A stretch of 64,000 nucleotides of DNA from Asticcacaulis sp. UBA2476 (GTDB taxonomy: Bacteria > Pseudomonadota > Alphaproteobacteria > Caulobacterales > Caulobacteraceae). A model generated the notes under the pieces. That model was given only the letters and a program-made list of their open reading frames with translations, was not told where the DNA came from and did no database searches. This document shows positions 59,018-64,000 of the stretch, in pieces (positions within the stretch are counted from its first letter, which is position 1; every line of letters starts with the position of its first letter). Location of the stretch: NCBI GenBank assembly GCA_002342035.1, contig DDPE01000090.1, positions 186,001 to 250,000 of the forward strand. The letters run 5' to 3'. Position numbers and translations under genes: made by a program.

Positions 59018-62000
59018 TTACCACTTGGCGCGAACGCCGAGGGTGATGCGGGGCTCATACTCGTTCTGATAGGCAAATTGGGTCTTGCCCTCAGCGAACT
59101 TATAGTAATAGCTCTCGATCTCGCCGGTGATATTAGAGCCGTTGAGATACAGCGACAGTTTCGGATTGATGTCATAGGTCGCGTTGACATCGACATATGA
59201 GCTTTCTTCCTGATAGGTCGGGATGTTGTCGCCGCTCAAAGTCGCCAGACCCTGCACGCGGTCGGAGCGGTAGTTATAGGCAACGCGGAACTGGAACTTT
59301 TCGTCCTGATACCAGCCGACCAGATTGTACTGATGCTCTGAGTTGTTGACGAACGGCAGCTTGTCACCATCGATGCCGCGACGGTTTTCGGTCGAGGGCG
59401 AGAAGGTGTAGTTGGTATCGACCCCGAAATTCGACAAAATGCCGCCGTCAAGGAAGTCATCGAAGGCAAACTTACCGCCGATTTCAACGCCCTGCACCTT
59501 GCCGCCATCGCCCTGAATGTTGAGCGACACCGGCACATCATATTCTGGTGAGCCGTCCGGGTTCGGGAAACGTCCGGTGGTCGATCCGCCGGTGACGAAG
59601 CTTTCGATATCGATATAGAACAGTGCCAGGTTCACCATCGAGGCCCGGCCGAGATAGTATTCAGCCGCCGCATCAAAGTTCTTGGCGCGCCAGGGGTTTA
59701 GGCCTGGGTTGCCGCTGCGTTCGGCACTGGTGACGATCCGGCCACCGGAACCGCTGTCGGCGGTGTTGATCTTCAGACCGCCGCCGTAGGAACCAAGGTC
59801 AAGCGGCTGCATGGTCTTGGCGGCGGCAAAGCGGAAACGCAGCTTGTCAGAATAGTCATAGATCATGTTGAACGACGGCAGAACGTCGGTGTAGCGGTTT
59901 TGATCGTAGACGTCACCGATGTCTTCGTTGGTGTCACCGTAAGGATACTGGGTCGGATCGGTGACGTTTTGGCGGACATCGATCTTGGTATTGATGACGC
60001 GCACGCCAACATTACCGCGGATCTTTTCACCGACTTCAAAATCACCGGCCAGATAGGCGGAGTTTTCGGTCAGATCGACATCATAAGACTGACCCGGCAC
60101 AATGACGCGGTTAGCGCCACCGAAGACGCGCTTCATGAACGCCGCCGCATCGTCAAAGTCACGCGGATCAGCGGCCCAGAAGCCGGGAATCCCCGACGTG
60201 ATGCCACCCAGATCGGTCACGAAGATCGGGTTATTGTACTGATCAAGGCGGGTCGGACGGTTGACGGTGTAGGGCTGGAACACCATGACGCTGGGGTTGG
60301 TGGCGGACGGTACCATTTCGCCGCGGGCGCAGCGCGGATTGTCCATGACTACGTCGATAGCTTTCCACTGGGCCGCACAGCCAGCGCTCTGGACGACACC
60401 GTTCTGGTCCTGCTTGCCGGCATAGAAGTCGGAGAACAGGTGGAACTGGGTGATCGAGACATCGCGCTTGGAGGAGCGGATGCCGCCGTCAACCTTGGTG
60501 AACAGGCCAAAGGCCTTTTCGTCAAAGGTGTAATGGGCATCAAAACGCGCAACCTGAAGCGTCGATTCAGCTTCGTTATTACCTTCGGAGGAGAAGGCAC
60601 CCACAGCATAGGAGCCGAGGTTGGCCATGTAGTCCTTCATGGTCTTGCCTGCGCCTAAGCCACCACTGATCGGGGTGTCAAAGCCTGACCAGACCGGGCT
60701 TTCGCCTGAGATGTCATAGTGAAGCTGCGGGTTCTCGCCGTAACCCTGCGGGTTCGGATTGATATAGCAGCCGCCCTGATTGCCGGTAATGCTGTTCGAG
60801 CGGCGCGAGGCATCAAAGGTGTCGCAGATTTCCTTCGGATAGAAGGTGCCGCGTGTGCGGTCGTCGGCATTGCGGAACAGGTTGAACCGGCCGGGGGCAT
60901 ACTGCCAGTTCGACAGGTCGCCCTGAACCTGACCGTTCATGCTTAGGCGGTTGGCGTCAGCCGAAATCAGGCGGGCCTCATAGGTGAACTTGCCGCCATT
61001 ATCGTATTTGAGTTCCAGATTATAGTTATAGGACTCGGACGTATTAGTGCGGTTGACGGTGAACGAGTTCACCCAGTGAGCGTTGACGTCGTATTCATCG
61101 ACCGTCAGCCACGGACGGCCATTGGAGCCGGTCTGGCCGCTGTCGGCGGAGACATCCGGCTGGGCCCAGACCCCAAAGGCGGCGCCGTCCCAGCGGTTTG
61201 AGATGTTGATGCCGATGGCGCGGTTGTAGTCCTCAAGCTTGGCGTAGAAACCTTCGGCCACAAAAGTGTAGCCCTCACCAAAGCGGGCCTCAAAGGCGAC
61301 GCTGGCGCCCAGACGCTTACGTTCATTGGTACGGCTGAAGCTTTCGAAACCGTGCGGCGACACAAAGTTCTGCGGGGCCGAGCCACCCCAGTCATTGTTG
61401 CCGGACAGGCCGACCACGCCGGAGAAGTTGTTGGCCAGATTGACGTTCGATTGCGCCACCGACGCCATGAATCCGATATTGTCATTGCGCCATGACCCCA
61501 GCACGTTGGCAACATAGTCATCGCCTTCGCTCATTTCGCCGCGCTGGCCCTCAACGGCCCCGGCCAGAGTCAGGCCTTGCCCAAACTGGAACGGACGCCG
61601 CGTTTGCAGGTCGATAGTACCGGAAATCCCCGACAGGGCATTGGTCGGCTCGGTCGATTTATAGACCACAACCGAGTTCATCAGTTGCGACGGCACATCC
61701 AGCAGGTTCGGCTGGGCCGAGCCAAGGTTACCGGCTGACAGATACTGCTCACCGTTCATCAGGGTGATGACCTGCGACAGGCCGCGGATATCCACGGTCG
61801 AGCCTTCGCCCGCGTCGCGGCGGATCTGCACGCCCGGAATACGCTGAACCGAATCGGCGATGGTGGTGTCGGGCAGCTTGCCGATATCTTCGGATGAAAT
61901 CGCATCGACCATGGCGACTTCTTTGCGCTTGATGCCGACCGATTTCAGTTGCGAGGCGCGCACGCCGGTCACAACCACGGTTTCGATATCACTCTCGGCG

Positions 62001-62143
62001 GCAGGAGCGGCGTCTTGTGCGGCAGCAGCAGTTGACAGCGCGAAGGAGAGTGCGGCAACGGATGCGCCGGCCCCCAGCGCCAGGCTGAGTTTTCGTCCCA
62101 GCGTACGCCCGTATAGGCGGTGGTTTCGTGAGTGAATTGTCAT
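59018..62143 (-). CDS. TonB-dependent outer-membrane receptor
   Basis: 1041 residues. A signal peptide (cleavage near AAAAQD, about 43) is followed by the TonB box region ETVVVTGVRAS, a plug with MVDAISSEDIGKLPDTTIADSVQRIPGV and RDAGEGSTVDIRGL, and a 22-strand barrel ending in VRAKW, the usual C-terminal aromatic. The N-terminal plug motif is typical of Caulobacteraceae sugar or polymer receptors rather than siderophore receptors. It lies directly upstream of two halogenases and divergent from a LacI regulator, pointing to a carbohydrate or aromatic substrate. Confidence 0.95.
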   Translation of the reverse strand: MTIHSRNHRLYGRTLGRKLSLALGAGASVAALSFALSTAAAAQDAAPAAESDIETVVVTGVRASQLKSVGIKRKEVAMVDAISSEDIGKLPDTTIADSVQRIPGVQIRRDAGEGSTVDIRGLSQVITLMNGEQYLSAGNLGSAQPNLLDVPSQLMNSVVVYKSTEPTNALSGISGTIDLQTRRPFQFGQGLTLAGAVEGQRGEMSEGDDYVANVLGSWRNDNIGFMASVAQSNVNLANNFSGVVGLSGNNDWGGSAPQNFVSPHGFESFSRTNERKRLGASVAFEARFGEGYTFVAEGFYAKLEDYNRAIGINISNRWDGAAFGVWAQPDVSADSGQTGSNGRPWLTVDEYDVNAHWVNSFTVNRTNTSESYNYNLELKYDNGGKFTYEARLISADANRLSMNGQVQGDLSNWQYAPGRFNLFRNADDRTRGTFYPKEICDTFDASRRSNSITGNQGGCYINPNPQGYGENPQLHYDISGESPVWSGFDTPISGGLGAGKTMKDYMANLGSYAVGAFSSEGNNEAESTLQVARFDAHYTFDEKAFGLFTKVDGGIRSSKRDVSITQFHLFSDFYAGKQDQNGVVQSAGCAAQWKAIDVVMDNPRCARGEMVPSATNPSVMVFQPYTVNRPTRLDQYNNPIFVTDLGGITSGIPGFWAADPRDFDDAAAFMKRVFGGANRVIVPGQSYDVDLTENSAYLAGDFEVGEKIRGNVGVRVINTKIDVRQNVTDPTQYPYGDTNEDIGDVYDQNRYTDVLPSFNMIYDYSDKLRFRFAAAKTMQPLDLGSYGGGLKINTADSGSGGRIVTSAERSGNPGLNPWRAKNFDAAAEYYLGRASMVNLALFYIDIESFVTGGSTTGRFPNPDGSPEYDVPVSLNIQGDGGKVQGVEIGGKFAFDDFLDGGILSNFGVDTNYTFSPSTENRRGIDGDKLPFVNNSEHQYNLVGWYQDEKFQFRVAYNYRSDRVQGLATLSGDNIPTYQEESSYVDVNATYDINPKLSLYLNGSNITGEIESYYYKFAEGKTQFAYQNEYEPRITLGVRAKW

Positions 62144-62253
62144 AGTTTCGTCCCTGTAAGTTGTTCTCGAACGCGGTTTAAACTGACTGCATGTGTTTGA
62201 AACCTGACCTTACGAACCCTTTTTTGTCTTGCCCGCTAAGTTTATGTCTTTTT

Positions 62254-62269
62254 ATGGTAACGTTATCAT
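62254..62269. promoter_or_regulatory. LacI-family operator
   Basis: ATGGTAACGTTATCAT has a central CG dyad as in other LacI/GalR operators, about 110 bases before the TonB receptor start, fitting repression of the receptor-halogenase genes. Confidence 0.55.
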
Positions 62270-62440
62270 GTCTTGCGGACATTTTCGCAGGAAGTGGGAT
62301 TTGCATTGAATAAATTGAACAATTCATAAAATATCTTCCCTGTCATAGCACTTTTGGCGTGCTTTTTGACCTTCCGACGGATGGTTTTCGTCATGAAGTG
62401 TTGTTGATTTCACAAAATGCCTCATTTTTGTCAATAACAA

Positions 62441-62456
62441 ATGTCATCGATGTCAT
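62441..62456. promoter_or_regulatory. Possible second LacI-family operator
   Basis: ATGTCATCGATGTCAT, symmetric at 14 of 16 positions around CATCGATG, about 125 bases before the regulator's own start. May serve autoregulation. Confidence 0.4.
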
Positions 62457-62581
62457 AATGCGGGACCAAATGGCTGGACATTGACCAAAATGTGTGGCTT
62501 CACTGCATCATAAACAATGTTGGAACGGGCGAATCTGCCTAAAATCCAAAACCTCAAGCCCATGCCGTAAATTGACCGACC

Positions 62582-63604
62582 ATGACCACCATATATGATG
62601 TCTCAAAACTGGCCGGGGTGTCCGCCAAGACCGTGTCGCGGGTTCTGAATGAGCCGGATCGCGTAAAGACGGCGACCCGTGAGCAGGTTCTGGCGGCCAT
62701 GAAGACGCTGGATTACAGCCCCAATGCCTCGGCGCGGCAGTTGCGGCTGGGTGGGTTTTCCTCGATCGGCCTGCTGCTGGAAGATCCGGCCTCCGGTTAC
62801 CAGAGCCGTTTCCATCAGGCCCTGCTGACCGCCTGCATGGAAGCGGGCAAATATATGACGGTCGAGCTGTTCGAAGGCGTCATGCCGGACTGGCAGGCGC
62901 GAGTGGATCGCTTTCTGACCGAAGGGCGGGTGCGCGATCTGATCTTGCTGCCCACCTTGTGTGATTTCACGCCGCTTAAGGATTTGCTGCGTGAGCGCGG
63001 CGCGCGGGCTGTGCTGATTGCGCCCTCGGTCCATGATCCGCACTTTCCGTCGGTGGTCATGGATGACCGGGCGGCGGCGCGTCAGATCATCGAATATCTG
63101 TTTTCTCTGGGCCATACACGCATCGGCCATATCACCGGCCATCCTGATCACTCGGCCACGATTTTGCGGCGCTCTGGTGTCATCGAGGCCTATGACGCCA
63201 GGGGCCTGCCGCGCCCAAAGCCAGAGCTGTTCGCCAGCGGTGACTTCATGTTCAAAAAGGGCATCGAGGCGGCGGAGACGCTGCTGTCCTTACCGGAGCC
63301 GCCGACCGCGATTTTTGCGGCCAATGATGAAACGGCAGCGGCGGTCGCTATGGTCGCGCATCGCCGGGGCCTCAGCATACCCGGTGACCTGTCGGTGGTC
63401 GGTTTTGATGATGCGCCGATTGCCTCTGCTGTCTGGCCGCAACTGACGACGATCGCCCAGCCGTACCTTGAGATGGCCCGCAAGGTGGTGCATCTGGTCG
63501 ATACCTGGGATCAGCAAAGCACGCAGTCGGGTTTCGTCAGCACATATCTGACGCCGCATGAACTGGTCGTCCGTGAATCGAGCGGGCCCGTTTTAAAAGG
63601 CTGA
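62582..63604 (+). CDS. LacI family transcriptional regulator
   Basis: 340 residues. N-terminal helix-turn-helix TIYDVSKLAGVSAKTVSRVLNEPDRV, hinge with YSPNASARQLRLG, and a periplasmic-binding-protein-like ligand domain containing SIGLLLEDPASGYQSRFH, VVMDDRAAARQIIEYL, HTRIGHITG and VVGFDDAPIASAVWPQLTTI. This is the usual repressor of catabolic transporters. Its ligand is probably the molecule imported by the divergent TonB receptor or an early product. Full length. Confidence 0.95.
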   Translation: MTTIYDVSKLAGVSAKTVSRVLNEPDRVKTATREQVLAAMKTLDYSPNASARQLRLGGFSSIGLLLEDPASGYQSRFHQALLTACMEAGKYMTVELFEGVMPDWQARVDRFLTEGRVRDLILLPTLCDFTPLKDLLRERGARAVLIAPSVHDPHFPSVVMDDRAAARQIIEYLFSLGHTRIGHITGHPDHSATILRRSGVIEAYDARGLPRPKPELFASGDFMFKKGIEAAETLLSLPEPPTAIFAANDETAAAVAMVAHRRGLSIPGDLSVVGFDDAPIASAVWPQLTTIAQPYLEMARKVVHLVDTWDQQSTQSGFVSTYLTPHELVVRESSGPVLKG

Positions 63605-63743
63605 TGGGCCGAAAGTCTGATGATGCAGGGACGTTTTGACGGGGTAAAAACGGTAAGAAGACGTTAATTTTACCACCCATGCACTTGCGAATTATTTGCA
63701 TAGGTGCTACCCAGCCTGCCGGATATCATTGCGGGTAGTGGGC

Positions 63744-64000
63744 ATGGGTGTGCAGGCGGCGTTCGCGCCAAATATTAGGCCAAATACTAAACCTGAAACA
63801 AGACGAGACGTAAAACCGTCTCGCCGAAAGGCCGCGCGGTCGTCGCCGGTCGCGGTCGCTATTGCCATATCCATCGCGGTCCATGCTGGGATCGGGCTCT
63901 ATTTTGTCGCCACACGCTTTGTGATGCCAAAGGCTCAGGCCTCCCTTGAGGAGGCGATGCTGGTCGAGATGTACCTGCCGCAGATCCAGCCGGAAAAACC
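63744..64000 (+). CDS. tonB: Energy transducer TonB family protein, 5' part
   Basis: The gene runs past the right edge; 85 residues are visible. A basic N-terminus (about 20-40, RRDVKPSRRKAARS) precedes one membrane helix (VAVAIAISIAVHAGIGLYFVA), then VEMYLPQIQPEKP, the start of a proline-rich periplasmic stretch. This is the layout of TonB, which with ExbB/ExbD powers outer-membrane receptors. The start is the ATG at 63744, with a weak purine-rich site. It follows the LacI gene by 139 bases and may serve the receptor at 59018. Confidence 0.8.
   Translation, partial: MGVQAAFAPNIRPNTKPETRRDVKPSRRKAARSSPVAVAIAISIAVHAGIGLYFVATRFVMPKAQASLEEAMLVEMYLPQIQPEK

Larger units (their letters stand above)
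62144..62581. promoter_or_regulatory. Divergent control region of the receptor and LacI genes
   Basis: 438 A+T-rich bases. Two candidate LacI-family operators are present: ATGGTAACGTTATCAT (62254-62269, nearly perfect dyad with central CG) and ATGTCATCGATGTCAT (62441-62456, 14 of 16 symmetric). Each is closer to one of the two genes. No coding sequence or RNA is evident. Confidence 0.6.

Noticed and set aside
59900..60658. 252-codon open frame on the plus strand inside the TonB receptor gene
   Set aside because: It is antisense to a clear 1041-residue receptor, has low-complexity composition and no recognisable domain; a shadow frame.
62347..62370. Small T-tailed hairpin (AGCAC/GTGCT) in the receptor-LacI intergenic region
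   Set aside because: Only five base pairs and located in a divergent promoter region, so not a credible terminator.
1..64000. CRISPR arrays, tRNA or rRNA genes, insertion sequences, prophage structural genes
   Set aside because: No regular direct repeats with spacers, no cloverleaf or rRNA sequence, and no transposase, integrase or capsid-like protein was found on either strand; the GH19 gene alone does not indicate a prophage.

Overview
This 64 kb window is a chromosomal segment of an alphaproteobacterium, most likely a member of the Caulobacteraceae, with Asticcacaulis my best guess. The grounds are a large TonB-dependent receptor paired with flavin-dependent tryptophan-halogenase homologues and a LacI regulator, many ATGA-coupled genes, AGGAG-type ribosome sites, moderate G+C, and ordinary alphaproteobacterial housekeeping genes (ahcY, metE, asd, bioB, zapE). 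I see no rRNA, tRNA, insertion sequence, prophage or CRISPR array.

Layout. Positions 1-13.4 kb hold an exopolysaccharide locus: nine glycosyltransferases, a flippase, an O-antigen-ligase/polymerase-type membrane protein and a secreted GH16 glycanase, followed by bioB and an ExoD homologue. Positions 15.3-24 kb are housekeeping: ahcY behind a perfect 22-bp palindrome, zapE, asd and rarD, mixed with small unknowns. Positions 24-34 kb hold an EAL phosphodiesterase, a CitE-like lyase with a Tas-type aldo/keto reductase, a BAX-inhibitor-family protein, PhoD, an unknown membrane protein coupled to a GH19 muramidase/chitinase, a GST and a phasin. Positions 33.9-36.3 kb are a tightly overlapping trio: a degenerate SDR, an iron-sulfur photolyase and a DUF2256 zinc-ribbon protein. 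An orphan CdiI-type immunity gene and ybaK follow.

Positions 37.3-41 kb are a Fur-box-preceded operon for trans-membrane flavin/iron electron transfer (PepSY helix protein, DUF2271, ApbE, membrane-anchored flavoreductase). metE (41.3 kb) lies behind a copy of the ahcY palindrome and a cobalamin riboswitch whose expression platform appears to mask its ribosome site. A FixL/FixJ-like two-component locus follows. At 47.9 kb a guanidine-III riboswitch precedes a Gdx (SugE) guanidinium exporter, divergent from a Qac-type SMR gene. Next come a protein with two receiver domains that both lack the phospho-acceptor Asp, a glycerate kinase/aldo-keto reductase pair, and dadA-dadX with a divergent Lrp regulator.

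Positions 54.6-64 kb hold a Tat-exported haloperoxidase-type hydrolase, two tryptophan-halogenase-family flavoproteins, their TonB-dependent receptor, a divergent LacI regulator with candidate operators, and the start of a TonB gene.

The most interesting parts are regulatory: the guanidine-III and cobalamin switches, the shared methionine-cycle palindrome, the Fur-controlled flavin operon, a NarL-type 7-2-7 palindrome shared by the two-component locus and the hydrolase promoter, and the LacI-controlled uptake/halogenation module. All functions are inferred from sequence patterns; no database search was run.
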